Notes: generated by a model from the letters alone, not told the origin. DNA of 64,000 nucleotides from Streptomyces sp. NRRL B-1140 (GCF_001280065.1 NZ_LGEA01000001.1:186001-250000); one strand, 5' to 3'; counted from the first letter of the stretch, positions 54,606 to 63,667 are shown. Numbers and translations are program-made.

Positions 54606-55471
54606 CCGCGCCTCCCCGGGCCGGTCTCCGCAGAGGCCACGCTCACCACGTGCCAGGGCGGGCGGGCCGCAAGCAGGGTGCGGAGCACGACGTCGGAATG
54701 CGGGGCGGGCACGGACAGGCGATAGGTGCCGGGCCCGGTTTCCTCGGCCGAGGAGACCGTCCGGCGCACCTCCTCCGGCAGCCGTCCGTCCGGCGGGCCC
54801 TGAGCCTCGACCAGCACCTGCGGACCGGACACGGCAGGAGCGTGCGCCGGCCCCTGCCGGACCACACCCGCGTCGCGCACGGCGTACGTAGCGTCGGCCA
54901 GGCCGGCGAGGCGGCGCGGGTCGTGGTCGACGAAGACAACGGAGCCGCCGGCCGCCGTGCGTTCGGCGACCGCGCGCTCCAACTCGGCGCGGGCAGCGGT
55001 GTCCAGACCGGTCCACGCCTCGTCCAGCACCAGCAGCTCCGGCTCCGCCAGCATGGCCTGGGCCACCGCCACCTTCTGACTGCTCCCCTTCGACAGCCGG
55101 GCCATGGGCGTCTCGGCGTACGCGAGGGCCCCGAGGCGCTCCAGCCACTCCCCGGCGGCCCGGGCCGCCGCCGCGCGGGTCAGGCCGTGCACGGCGCCGA
55201 GGTGGGTGAGGTAGCCGGTGGCGGTGAAGGGCAGGGCAGGCGGGAACCGCTCGGGAACGTAGGCCGTGCGTGGCCTGCCGGTGATCCGGCCCTCGCTCGG
55301 CGCGTCGATGCCGGCGAGCAGCCGCAGCAGCGTGGACTTGCCGCTGCCGTTGGCGCCCTCCACGCGGACGAGCCGGCCCGGAGCCACCGCCAGGTCGATC
55401 CCGCGCAGTACCCAGGGGCCCCGCAGACCGTAGCGGCGGCCCGCGTTGCGCAGACACAGGTCGGGTCGCAT
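54602..55471 (-). CDS. ABC transporter ATPase (ABC-2/CcmA type)
   Basis: A 289-residue ATPase: Walker A VEGANGSGKSTLLRLLAG, signature LSKGSSQKVAVAQAML (LSKGS instead of LSGGQ), Walker B LLVLDEAWTGLD with Ala where Pro is usual, and H-loop VVFVDHDPRRL. A tail of about 80 residues follows (LPEEVRRTVSSAEETGPGTY). The pattern fits exporters of lipids, peptides or drugs. AGGA precedes the ATG at 55471. It is translated together with the permease gene. The divergent peptidyl-tRNA hydrolase gene starts 43 bases away. Confidence 0.88.
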   Translation of the reverse strand: MRPDLCLRNAGRRYGLRGPWVLRGIDLAVAPGRLVRVEGANGSGKSTLLRLLAGIDAPSEGRITGRPRTAYVPERFPPALPFTATGYLTHLGAVHGLTRAAAARAAGEWLERLGALAYAETPMARLSKGSSQKVAVAQAMLAEPELLVLDEAWTGLDTAARAELERAVAERTAAGGSVVFVDHDPRRLAGLADATYAVRDAGVVRQGPAHAPAVSGPQVLVEAQGPPDGRLPEEVRRTVSSAEETGPGTYRLSVPAPHSDVVLRTLLAARPPWHVVSVASAETGPGRRG

Positions 55472-55513
55472 GCGGCCATCCTGCACGATCTTCCGGCTGG
55501 CACACTGGGGTTC

Positions 55514-56281
55514 GTGAGCGAAAACCCGACGCCCGTGAGCGAGAGCGGCAGTCCCTTCCGGTCCGAGCCCTCGGCGCGCGACGAGGCTCGGCAGTTCGTG
55601 CTGCCGCTGGTCGTGCGGATCGAGCGGGCGGACCCGCCGGCGCGCACGGACGCACTGGAGACGGCCGCGCGGGCGGTGCTGACGATCCTGGCCGACGAGC
55701 GGTCGGCCGGCGAGGGCGAGTGGGCCGGGGCGATGCGGGACTGGCAGGACGCCAGGATCCGCAAGGTCGTGCGGCGGGCGCGCGGCGCCGAGTGGCGGCG
55801 GGCCGAGGCGCTGCCCGGCATCACGGTCACCGGCAAGTCTGCCGAGGTGCGGGTCTTCCCGCCCGTCCCGCTGGACGGCTGGCCGAAGGATCTGGCCAGG
55901 CTCCAGGTCTCCGGCACCGACCTGGACGACCCGCAGCCGCCGGTGGACGCGGATCCGTCCGCCCCCGTGCTGTGGCTGAACCCCGGCCTCGGCATGTCGG
56001 CCGGCAAGGCCATGGCACAGGCCGGCCACGCCGCCCAACTGGCCTGGTGGGAGCTCTCCGGCGAGGAGCGGGCCGCCTGGCACGACGCGGGTTTCCCGCT
56101 CGCCGTCCGGACGGCCGACGCGGCACGCTGGCCCGGACTCACCGGTGGTGGGCTGCCGTTGGTGCGCGACGCGGGGTTCACGGAGATCGCGCCCGGCTCC
56201 TGCACGGTGGTCGCGGACCACCCTGCGCTGCGCCGCGAGCCGCAGCGGAGCGGCCGCGCGGCTCCCACCCGTTCGGAGTAG
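55514..56281 (+). CDS. Peptidyl-tRNA hydrolase 2 (PTH2) family protein with long N-terminal extension
   Basis: A 255-residue protein. The C-terminal PTH2 domain (about 148-240) shows LWLNPGLGMSAGKAMAQAGHAAQLAWW and ends DAGFTEIAPGSCTVVADHPAL, the pattern of archaeal/eukaryotic-type enzymes that release peptidyl-tRNA. The first 145 residues are not part of that domain; they contain RQFVLPLVVRIERADP and RKVVRRARGAEWRRAEALPG and may bind RNA. The GTG at 55514 is seven bases after a -10-like CACACT (55501-55506), so the message may be leaderless. Bacteria mostly use the unrelated Pth1, so this enzyme would be auxiliary. Confidence 0.82.
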   Translation: MSENPTPVSESGSPFRSEPSARDEARQFVLPLVVRIERADPPARTDALETAARAVLTILADERSAGEGEWAGAMRDWQDARIRKVVRRARGAEWRRAEALPGITVTGKSAEVRVFPPVPLDGWPKDLARLQVSGTDLDDPQPPVDADPSAPVLWLNPGLGMSAGKAMAQAGHAAQLAWWELSGEERAAWHDAGFPLAVRTADAARWPGLTGGGLPLVRDAGFTEIAPGSCTVVADHPALRREPQRSGRAAPTRSE

Positions 56282-56350
56282 CCGCGGGCGCGGCGGCCTG
56301 GGACGAGTGCTCCAGTGGGGTTACCAGCCGGCCGACCCCAGGAGGCAGCC

Positions 56351-56812
56351 ATGACCAGCGCCGCGCCCCCTCCCCCCGCTCCGCCCGCCCCAGGCGACCG
56401 GAGGCCCGACGGCTCCGGCGCGGGCGGTTCCGGCGACCCGTGGGCGGCCGGGGGTCTCGTCCTCGGCGGCGTCCTGATGGTCGTCTACGGCCTCTTCGCG
56501 GTGCTCCAGGGCATCGCGGCGATCGCCGGCGACGAGGTGTACACGAGCTTCGGCCAGTACTCCTTCGCGTTCGACCTGACCGCGTGGGGCTGGATCCACC
56601 TGATCGTCGGGGTGCTCGTGGTGGCCGCCGGGCTCGGTCTGTTCGTCGGAGCCGCCTGGGCCCGGGTGGTGAGCGCGGTCGTGGTCGGCCTGGCGCTCAT
56701 CGCGAACTTCCTCTGGCTGCCCTACCAGCCGTTCTGGTCGATCATCATGATCGTGACCGGCCTGTTCGTCCTCTGGTCGGTGTTCAGCTTCCGCTCCTCC
56801 CGCCCGGTGTAG
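56351..56812 (+). CDS. DUF7144-like four-helix membrane protein
   Basis: A 153-residue protein. A Pro/Ala/Gly-rich cytoplasmic N-terminus of about 35 residues is followed by four helices: GGLVLGGVLMVVYGLFAVLQG, WIHLIVGVLVVAAGLGLFVG, VVSAVVVGLALIANFLWL and SIIMIVTGLFVLWSVF. The pattern is common in Streptomyces membrane proteins with no assigned role. AGGAGGC directly precedes the ATG at 56351. The stop is eight bases from the convergent K+ channel gene. Confidence 0.8.
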   Translation: MTSAAPPPPAPPAPGDRRPDGSGAGGSGDPWAAGGLVLGGVLMVVYGLFAVLQGIAAIAGDEVYTSFGQYSFAFDLTAWGWIHLIVGVLVVAAGLGLFVGAAWARVVSAVVVGLALIANFLWLPYQPFWSIIMIVTGLFVLWSVFSFRSSRPV

Positions 56813-56819
56813 GGCCCGC

Positions 56820-57391
56820 TCAGGGCGGCGGCGGGCGCCGCTCGCGCTCCGCGACCACCGTGTGCATGCGGCGCGTCAGGGCGGTGGCCGCCGCCGTGAG
56901 GAAGACGAAGGTGTAGACGATCTGGACGACGGTCACCATGCGGGCCTCCTGCCCGCGCGGGGTGATGTCGCCGTAGCCGACGGTCGCGAGCGTGATGACG
57001 GTGAAGTACAGCGCGTCGACGCGGGTGCTCAGGCCGGTGAACTGCCCCGGCTGCCGGGCGAGGGCGTAGTACCCGGACGAGAAGACCAGCACGGCCAGGC
57101 ACATCAGCAGCGAGATCATGATGCCCGACCGGGCCTGCGGCTTCTCCAGCACGACGTCGCGCACGTGACGCAGCAGCAGGACGGCGACGCATGTCAGGCA
57201 CAGCACGAACAGCGGCCAGCCCAGCCAGGGGCGGTCGGCGCCCAGGCCCTCCAGCGGCAGCAGGAAGTAGGCCGTGCCGCCCGCCAGGAGCACCGCTGCG
57301 GCCCCGATCCGCAGCCGGCGGACGGCGGCCTCCCCGACTCCTTCTCCCGCTTCCGCGCGGGGCGGTGGGGCTGCTCGCTGCCATCGGGCAT
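56820..57391 (-). pseudogene. Two-helix potassium channel protein, probably frameshifted near its start
   Basis: The visible open frame starts at GTG 57293 and gives 157 residues: two outer helices ([31 protein letters not shown]), then MISLLMCLAVLVFSSGYYAL, a pore loop with TVITLATVGYGD, and a last helix VTVVQIVYTFVFLTAAATAL. The TVGYGD filter marks it as a K+ channel. Upstream no start codon exists in that frame, yet the sequence still looks coding ([13 protein letters not shown]). An ATG at 57391 in the next frame reads [20 protein letters not shown]. Adding one G to the four-G run (57332-57335) joins both parts exactly (ESG-EAAVRR), giving a 190-residue protein. Sequencing error or a recent mutation is likely. 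Confidence 0.72.
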
Positions 57392-57571
57392 AGGTCCGGT
57401 CTACGACGGATCGGCGTGGGACGCGACCCTTGCACCTCCGTCAGTGGGAGCCGGGGGTACGGCCCAAACCTCAAATGTTGCTCTGAAGCCGGGCCGTGCG
57501 GGGTTCGGGGGCGAGCGGCTGGGCCATACCCCCCTCACGTTCGAGGAACGGGCCGGGTGGAGGAGGGGACG

Positions 57572-59059
57572 ATGGAGCGACTGGGGACGGGCATCGGGTG
57601 GCGGCCGGAGATCGCGGACGCCGTGGAGCGCATGCCGCGCATCGACTGGGTCGAGACGGTGGCCGAGAACGTCTGCCCGGGGCACCTGCCCGACTCCCTG
57701 CGGCGGCTGCGCGAGCGCGGCGTCACCGTGGTGCCGCACGGCGTCTCGCTCGGCCTCGGCGGCGCGGACCGGCCCGACGCGGGACGGCTGAGCGCACTGG
57801 CCGAGCGCGTGGAGGCACTGGGATCCCCGCTCGTCACCGAGCACATCGCGTTCGTACGGGCGGGTGGGCCGCTGACCGCCTCTGCGCACCTGGAGGCGGG
57901 CCATCTGCTGCCCGTGCCCCGGACCCGGGACGCCCTGGACGTCCTGTGCGAGAACGTGCGCATCGCGCAGGACGCGCTTCCGGTGCCCCTGGCCGTCGAG
58001 AACATCGCCGCGCTGGTCTGCTGGCCGGGCGAGGAGATGACGGAGGGCCAGTTCCTGTACGACCTCGCCGACCGCACGGGCGTCCGTCTCCTGATCGACG
58101 TGGCCAACCTGCACACCAACCACGTCAACCGCGGCGAGGACCCGTCCAAGGCCCTCGCCGAGCTGCCCCTGGAGGCCATCGCCTACGTCCACGTCGCCGG
58201 CGGCTTCGAACGCGACGGCGTCTGGCACGACAGCCACGCCCACCCCGTCCCCCGGCCGGTGCTCGACATCCTGACGGACCTCGCCTCCCGCGTCAGTCCC
58301 CCGGGCGTCCTCCTGGAACGGGACGAGAACTTCCCGGAACCGGCGGAACTGGAGGCCGAGTTGACCGCGATCCGCCGGGCGCTGGAGGCAGGCGCGGTCG
58401 AACGCGTGAAGACAGAACTCCGCTCGGCCGCGCTCGCCGCCACACGGCAGAGGGGGACTGGCGCGGTCGACGACGAACCGGTCCTCGCGGCAACCGCCGC
58501 CGGACGGCGGGAAGCGGCTGCCGTCGGTCGGCTGGTGGGGGCAGCCGTTGCCCATGGGAGCCGTGCCGGGGGGCACGGCCATGAGACCGGGGCGGCCGGG
58601 GCGACACGGGGCGCCTCCGGCCCGCCCCATCCGGAAGGGGTCGCGGACGCGCGGCAGCGGCTCGGGCTGGCGCAGGCCGCGTTGCTGTCGGCGCTGGTCG
58701 CGGGCACGCCCGTGCCCGAGGGGTTCGACCGGGTGCGGGTGGGTGTCCAGGCGCGGGCGCTCGCCGCGAAGCGGGCGGACGTGGTGGCGAAGGTCGCTCC
58801 CGAGTTGCCGGTGATCCTCGGGGACGGGTACCGCACGGCGTTCCTCGGCTACGCCCAGACCCGCCCGATGACCGCCGGGTACCGGCGCGACGCCCTCACC
58901 TTCGCCGAGCACCTGCTGTCCGCCGGGCGCCCCGGGGACGCGCGGGCGCGGCGGGAGCTGCGGGAGTGGTGGCTGGAGCGGTCGGGCCCGGCCCCGCGCT
59001 CCCTGCTGCCCGGGCAGCGCCTCGTCCGCGCCACGCGCCGGGTGCTGCTGCGGCGTTGA
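57572..59059 (+). CDS. MNIO-family (DUF692) oxidase fused to a DUF2063-like partner domain
   Basis: A 495-residue protein. Residues about 1-285 form the DUF692 TIM-barrel, called multinuclear non-heme iron oxidase. Candidate ligands are His91 (TEHIAF), Glu143 (VENIAAL), Asp176, Asn179 and His181 (IDVANLHTN), His207 (HVAGG), Asp220 and His222 (DSHAH) and Glu249 (LLERDEN). MNIOs such as MbnB modify Cys or other residues in peptide precursors (RiPPs). After a Gly/Ala/Thr linker (290-355), residues 360-495 ([44 protein letters not shown]) resemble the separate DUF2063/HvfC partner. GGAGGAGGG precedes the ATG at 57572. No precursor gene is adjacent. The TIGR04222-like gene at 63916 might supply the substrate. 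Confidence 0.85.
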   Translation: MERLGTGIGWRPEIADAVERMPRIDWVETVAENVCPGHLPDSLRRLRERGVTVVPHGVSLGLGGADRPDAGRLSALAERVEALGSPLVTEHIAFVRAGGPLTASAHLEAGHLLPVPRTRDALDVLCENVRIAQDALPVPLAVENIAALVCWPGEEMTEGQFLYDLADRTGVRLLIDVANLHTNHVNRGEDPSKALAELPLEAIAYVHVAGGFERDGVWHDSHAHPVPRPVLDILTDLASRVSPPGVLLERDENFPEPAELEAELTAIRRALEAGAVERVKTELRSAALAATRQRGTGAVDDEPVLAATAAGRREAAAVGRLVGAAVAHGSRAGGHGHETGAAGATRGASGPPHPEGVADARQRLGLAQAALLSALVAGTPVPEGFDRVRVGVQARALAAKRADVVAKVAPELPVILGDGYRTAFLGYAQTRPMTAGYRRDALTFAEHLLSAGRPGDARARRELREWWLERSGPAPRSLLPGQRLVRATRRVLLRR

Positions 59060-59072
59060 ACTCCCCCGCGCC

Positions 59073-59107
59073 GTGAGGGGCGAGGGCCCCGCCCCCGGGC
59101 CCCTCAC
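59073..59107. terminator. Hairpin between convergent MNIO and permease genes
   Basis: Perfect 9-bp arms GTGAGGGGC (59073-59081) and GCCCCTCAC (59099-59107), with a 17-base loop that is itself self-complementary in part (GGGCCCC). It lies between stops at 59059 and 59115 and can serve both genes. Confidence 0.65.
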
Positions 59108-59114
59108 CCCCCTC

Positions 59115-60623
59115 TCACTTCTGCCCGGCTCCGGGAGGAGGCCCCCCGGGCGTCGCACCGGCCTTCTCCGGCACGGCGTCACCCGCGGGGGCGTCACCGC
59201 GGCCGTAGTGGTGCGTGGTGAACATGTAGAGCAGGCCGGTGCCCAGCACGACCGCGCCGCAGAGCAGCACGATCCAGTTCTCCCACCACGGCTTCTCCGG
59301 CGTGCGCGCCCAGCAGATGTTGACGATGGCGAAGATGCCGTAGGCCAGTGCGGCGATGTTCACGGCGAGACCCCAGCGGCCCAGGGTGAACTCCCCCGCC
59401 GGACGCCAGCCCTTGAGCCGGGCGCGCAGCGCCGCCAGGACCACCATCTGGAACGATCCGTAGATGCCGAGGATCGCGAACGAGACGATGTTGGTGAGGG
59501 CGTCCTCGGAGAGCAGCGACGCGAAGGCGATGATCAGCGGCACCGCCGCCGACACGAACAGCGCCCAGCTCGGCACCGCGCGGGCGTGGACGAACCGCCG
59601 CAGCAGCCCGTGCCCGACGATCATCTCGTCCCGGGCGTACGAGTAGATGAGCCGCCCGGCCGCGGCCTGGAGGCTGATCGTGCAGGACAGGAAGGAGATG
59701 AGCACCACGGCCATCACCAGCCGGGCCCCGGTCTCGCCCATGGCGTCGTACAGCACGTCCACGACCGGGTCGGCCACCTCGCCCGAGATGACCGCGTTGA
59801 AGTCCGTGACCGACAGCAGCAGCGACATACAGGTGAACGTGGCCGCGGCGCCCCCGATGTAGATGGTGCGCCGCATCGCGCGGGGGATGACGCGCCCCGG
59901 GTGGGCGACCTCCTCCGCGGTGTCTCCGCACGCCTCGAAGCCGTAGTACTGGTAGAAGCCGATGATGGCGGCCGCCAGGAACGCCGGCAGGTAGGAGCCG
60001 TTCTCCTCGATTCCGTAGGTGTCGAAGATGATGCCGACGTTGTGGTGGCGGTGGGTGGACAGCAGGTAGATACCGACGACGAGGGCGCCGATGAGCTCGC
60101 CGCCGAAACCGATGATGGCCGCCGCCGACAGGGCTTTGGTGCCCATGTAGTTGATGAGGATGGCGACCACGATGAGCACGGCGGTGCACAGCACGGTGGT
60201 GTGCACGGTGGCGTCGAAGCCGAACAGGATGGCGATGTAGGGCCCTGCGCCGTAGGCGACCGAGGTGATGGTCACCAGCAGCGCCCACATGTACACCCAG
60301 CCGGTCATCCACGCCCAGCGCTTGCCCCACAGCCGCCGGGCCCACGGGTAGACACCACCGGCGATGGGGTACTGCGCGACGATCTCTCCGAAGATCAGTG
60401 CGACGAGGAACTGGCCGCAGCCGGCCAGCACGAACGCCCAGATCATCGGCGGCCCGCCGTCGACGATCGCGATGCCGAAGAGGGTGTAGGTGCTCACCAC
60501 CGGGGAGAGGTAGGTGAACCCGAGGGCGAAGTTGGCCCAGGGGCCCATGTCCTTGCGGAACTCGGAGCCCGGCTCGCCGCCGGGGGTGCCGGAGGCCGGC
60601 GCGGGAGGCTGTGTACCGGTCAC
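59115..60623 (-). CDS. APC-superfamily amino acid/choline-type permease
   Basis: A 502-residue transporter with about twelve helices. It starts with a cytoplasmic Pro/Gly-rich segment, then FRKDMGPWANFALGFTYLSPVVSTYTLFG and FGEIVAQYPIAGGVYPWARRLWG, a pattern typical of APC-family amine and amino-acid permeases. It is the third gene of the leftward operon, and its GTG at 60623 overlaps the choline oxidase-like gene stop as GTGA. Choline or a related amine is therefore its probable substrate; that assignment comes from context. It ends after a Gly/Pro-rich tail near a hairpin. Confidence 0.85.
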   Translation of the reverse strand: MTGTQPPAPASGTPGGEPGSEFRKDMGPWANFALGFTYLSPVVSTYTLFGIAIVDGGPPMIWAFVLAGCGQFLVALIFGEIVAQYPIAGGVYPWARRLWGKRWAWMTGWVYMWALLVTITSVAYGAGPYIAILFGFDATVHTTVLCTAVLIVVAILINYMGTKALSAAAIIGFGGELIGALVVGIYLLSTHRHHNVGIIFDTYGIEENGSYLPAFLAAAIIGFYQYYGFEACGDTAEEVAHPGRVIPRAMRRTIYIGGAAATFTCMSLLLSVTDFNAVISGEVADPVVDVLYDAMGETGARLVMAVVLISFLSCTISLQAAAGRLIYSYARDEMIVGHGLLRRFVHARAVPSWALFVSAAVPLIIAFASLLSEDALTNIVSFAILGIYGSFQMVVLAALRARLKGWRPAGEFTLGRWGLAVNIAALAYGIFAIVNICWARTPEKPWWENWIVLLCGAVVLGTGLLYMFTTHHYGRGDAPAGDAVPEKAGATPGGPPPGAGQK

Positions 60624-62176
60624 CGCTGCGCCTTCCGTCCCTCGGTGATCAGATCGGCGGCCCGTTCGGCGGCGAGCAGCACGGTCACCATCGGGTTGAT
60701 GGTGGGCATCGTCGGGAACACCGACGCGTCGACGATCCGCACGCCGTCGAACCCGCGCAGTCTCAACTCGGGGTCGCAGACGGCCAGGGGGTCGTCCGCG
60801 GCACCCATGCGGCAGGTGCCGGCCGGGTGGTAGACGGTGTGGGCCACGCGGCGGCCGTACTCCGACAGGTCGGCGTCGGAGACGACGTCCGGGCCGGGCG
60901 CTACCTCGCGGACGAGCCAGTCGCGCAGCGGGGCGGTCGCGGCGACCTCACGCGCCACCTTCAGACCGTCCACGATGGTGCGCTCGTCGTGGCCCTCGGG
61001 GTCGGTGAAGTACCGGAAGTCCAGGGCGGGGTGCTCGGCGGGGTTGTTGCTGCGCAGCCACATGCGGCCGGTGGAGCGGGCCCGCGGCACGTTCGGCGTC
61101 ATGCACACCCCGTGCCGCGGTACGGGATAGCCGAGGCGTTCGGTGTTGACGGTGAACGGCACCTGGTAGAAGTGGAACATCAGGTCGGGGCGCGGCTGGT
61201 TCTTGTCGCGGCGCAGGAACAGACCGGCGTCGGAGTCCATCGCGGAGTTGGGCGGCAGCGGCCCGGCGGTCTCCCAGACGATCACGGACTCGGGGTGGTC
61301 CAGCAGGTTCTCCCCGACGCCGGGCAGGTCGGCCCGTACGGCGATGCCCAGGGCGCGCAGGTCGTCGGCCGGGCCGATGCCGGAGAGCAGCAGCAGGCGC
61401 GGGGTGTCGATGGCGCCCGCGCAGAGCAGGAGTTCGCGCTCGGCGCGCACGGTGGCGGGTTCGCCGTCGGCGCCCCGGACCGCGACCCGGGTGAGACGGC
61501 CGGAGGCGTCGGGGATCAGCCGGTGGGCCCAGGTCTCCAGCTTCAGCGTGAGGTTGGTCCGGTGCAGCACCGGGTGGAGGTAGGCGACGGAGGCGGAGGA
61601 GCGCAGGTTGCCCTCCGGCTGGTAGGCCAGCGAGAAGAAGCCGGTGCCGTCGGCGAAGGGTTCGGCGTTGAAGTCGTCGACGACGGGGACGCCGAGGGCG
61701 CGGGAGGCCGCGGTGACGAAGTCCCGGGCGATCGGATTGCGGTCGGCCTCGGCCACCGGGACGATCTCGGTGAGCAGCCGGTCGCGGTAGGGCAGGATCG
61801 TGGCCGGGTCCCAGCCGGAGCAGCCGCGGCTCACCCAGTCGTCGAGGTCCTGCGGCAGCGGCAGGAAGCTGATCAGGGTGTTGTGCGAGGAGCAGCCGCC
61901 GAGCACACGGGCCCGGGAGTGCAGGATGTGTGAGTTGCCGCGCGGCTGCTCGACGGTGGTGTAGCCGTAGTCGAACTCCGAGCCGAGCAGGTTGATCCAG
62001 TTGCGCAGGCGCAGGATGCGCTCGTCGCCGACATCACTGGGGCCGCCCTCGATGACGCAGACGCGGCAGTCGGGGTCCTCGCTCAGCCGGGCGGCGAGCA
62101 CACAGCCGGCGGTGCCGCCGCCGACGATGACGTAGTCGTAGGCGGACTCGTCGCCGTGCGCGGGAGTGGTGGCCAT
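60620..62176 (-). CDS. GMC-family choline oxidase-like enzyme
   Basis: A 518-residue flavoenzyme that should oxidise choline to betaine aldehyde, perhaps further to betaine. The FAD motif YDYVIVGGGTAGCVLAARLSED is near the N-terminus. VLGGCSSHNT carries His98, equivalent to the FAD-attaching His of Arthrobacter choline oxidase. VYHPAGTCRMG has catalytic His450, and TINPMVTV has Asn494. ESVIVWETAGP has a Glu that could hold the trimethylammonium group. Overall similarity to choline oxidase, as I recall it, is closer than to BetA. Upstream of the ATG at 62176 lies GAAGAAAGG. It follows the aldehyde dehydrogenase gene by 24 bases, and the permease gene overlaps its stop. Confidence 0.85.
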   Translation of the reverse strand: MATTPAHGDESAYDYVIVGGGTAGCVLAARLSEDPDCRVCVIEGGPSDVGDERILRLRNWINLLGSEFDYGYTTVEQPRGNSHILHSRARVLGGCSSHNTLISFLPLPQDLDDWVSRGCSGWDPATILPYRDRLLTEIVPVAEADRNPIARDFVTAASRALGVPVVDDFNAEPFADGTGFFSLAYQPEGNLRSSASVAYLHPVLHRTNLTLKLETWAHRLIPDASGRLTRVAVRGADGEPATVRAERELLLCAGAIDTPRLLLLSGIGPADDLRALGIAVRADLPGVGENLLDHPESVIVWETAGPLPPNSAMDSDAGLFLRRDKNQPRPDLMFHFYQVPFTVNTERLGYPVPRHGVCMTPNVPRARSTGRMWLRSNNPAEHPALDFRYFTDPEGHDERTIVDGLKVAREVAATAPLRDWLVREVAPGPDVVSDADLSEYGRRVAHTVYHPAGTCRMGAADDPLAVCDPELRLRGFDGVRIVDASVFPTMPTINPMVTVLLAAERAADLITEGRKAQR

Positions 62177-62200
62177 GCGGTGCCTTTCTTCGGTGGCCGG

Positions 62201-63667
62201 TCAGCCCTTGAACCAGCCGGAGGGGGCGGGGGCGAGGTTCTGGTAGATGTGCTTGGCCTCCTGGTACTCGCGCAGCCCCGTGGGGCCGAGTTCGCGTCCG
62301 ACGCCGGAGCGGCCGAAGCCGCCCCACTCGGCCTGCGGTACGTAGGGGTGGAAGTCGTTGATCCACACGGTTCCGTGCCGCAGCCGCTGGGCGACGCGCT
62401 GGGCGCGGCTCGCATCCGAGGTCCACACGCCGCCGGCCAGGCCGTAGCGGGTGTCGTTGGCCAGCTCCACCGCCTCGTCCTCGCCGCGGAAGCGCTCGAC
62501 GGTGACCACCGGGCCGAAGACCTCCTCCTGGACGATGCGCATGGACCGGTCGCAGTCGGCGAAGATCGTCGGCAGCAGGAAGAAGCCGTCGGCGAGGGCG
62601 GGGTCGTCGGGGCGGGTGCCTCCGGTGACGAGCCGGGCGCCCTCCTCCTTGGCGACGGCGATGTAGCCCTCGACCTTTTCGCGGTGCTCGGCGGAACTGA
62701 GCGGGCCGCTCTCGGTGCCCTCCTCCATGCCGTTGCCGAGCCGGATCGCGCGGGCGCGCCCGGCGTAGGCCTCGACGAACCGGTCGTGCAGCGTGTCCTC
62801 GACGAGCAGGCGCGAACCGGCGGAGCAGACCTGCCCGGAGTGCAGGAAGGCGGCGTCGAGGGCGTAGTCGACGGCGGCGTCGAAGTCGGCGTCGGCGAAG
62901 ACGATGTTGGGGTTCTTGCCGCCCAGTTCCAGGGCGATGTTCCGCGGCCCCTCGGCGGCGCTCGCCATGATGGCCCGGCCGGTGTGCAGGCCGCCGGTGA
63001 ACGAGACCAGATCGACGTCCGGGTGGCTGGTCAGGGCCGCGCCGACGGTCGCCCCGGAGCCCAGCACGAGGTTGGCGACGCCGGGCGGGGCCCCGGCTTC
63101 CTCGATGAGCCGGATCATGGCGATCGTGGTGAGGGGTGTGGTCTCACTGGGTTTCAGGACGAAGGTGTTGCCTGCGGCGAGGGCCGGGGCGACCTTCCAG
63201 GAGGCCTGCAGCAGTGGGTAGTTCCAGGGGGCGATGAGCGCGCACACGCCGACCGGCTGGTAGACGACGCGGCTGAGGACGTCCGGGCCGACGTCGACGA
63301 CCCGGCCGCCGTCCTTGCCCGCGAGTTCGGCGTAGTAGCGGAAGGCGTTCGCCACGTCCTCCACGTCGATGCGGGCCTCGGTGAGCGTCTTGCCGGTGTC
63401 GAGGGTCTCGGTGCGGGCGATGTCCTCCCGGTCGCGCAGCAGCAGGTCGTGGACGCGCAGCAGGAGGTCGGCGCGGCGGCGGGAGGGGGCGTTCGCCCAG
63501 TCCTCCTCGGCGAAGGCGCGCCGGGCGGCGCGCACGGCGCGGTCGACGTCGCCGGCGTCGGCCTCGTCGACGGTGGTGACGACCGAGGCGTCGTAGGGGT
63601 TGACCACCTCACGTCGGCCCCCGGCCGCCGCCTGCGTCCACTGGCCGTCGATGTACAGCTCACCCAC
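62201..63667 (-). CDS. betB: Aldehyde dehydrogenase, probable betaine aldehyde dehydrogenase
   Basis: A 488-residue NAD(P)-dependent dehydrogenase. Visible are the cofactor loop ALIAPWNYPLLQASWKVAPAL, KPSETTPLTT, VSFTGGLHTG, the general base Glu in ALELGGKNPN, and the nucleophile Cys281 in HSGQVCSAGSRLL, plus EEVFGPVVTV and INDFHPYVPQAEWGGFGRSG. The last motif is typical of betaine aldehyde dehydrogenases. It is the first gene of the betaine operon. The GTG at 63667 has AAGGAGG eight bases upstream, the best ribosome site in the neighbourhood. With the next gene it would make glycine betaine, an osmoprotectant, from choline. Confidence 0.9.
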   Translation of the reverse strand: MGELYIDGQWTQAAAGGRREVVNPYDASVVTTVDEADAGDVDRAVRAARRAFAEEDWANAPSRRRADLLLRVHDLLLRDREDIARTETLDTGKTLTEARIDVEDVANAFRYYAELAGKDGGRVVDVGPDVLSRVVYQPVGVCALIAPWNYPLLQASWKVAPALAAGNTFVLKPSETTPLTTIAMIRLIEEAGAPPGVANLVLGSGATVGAALTSHPDVDLVSFTGGLHTGRAIMASAAEGPRNIALELGGKNPNIVFADADFDAAVDYALDAAFLHSGQVCSAGSRLLVEDTLHDRFVEAYAGRARAIRLGNGMEEGTESGPLSSAEHREKVEGYIAVAKEEGARLVTGGTRPDDPALADGFFLLPTIFADCDRSMRIVQEEVFGPVVTVERFRGEDEAVELANDTRYGLAGGVWTSDASRAQRVAQRLRHGTVWINDFHPYVPQAEWGGFGRSGVGRELGPTGLREYQEAKHIYQNLAPAPSGWFKG

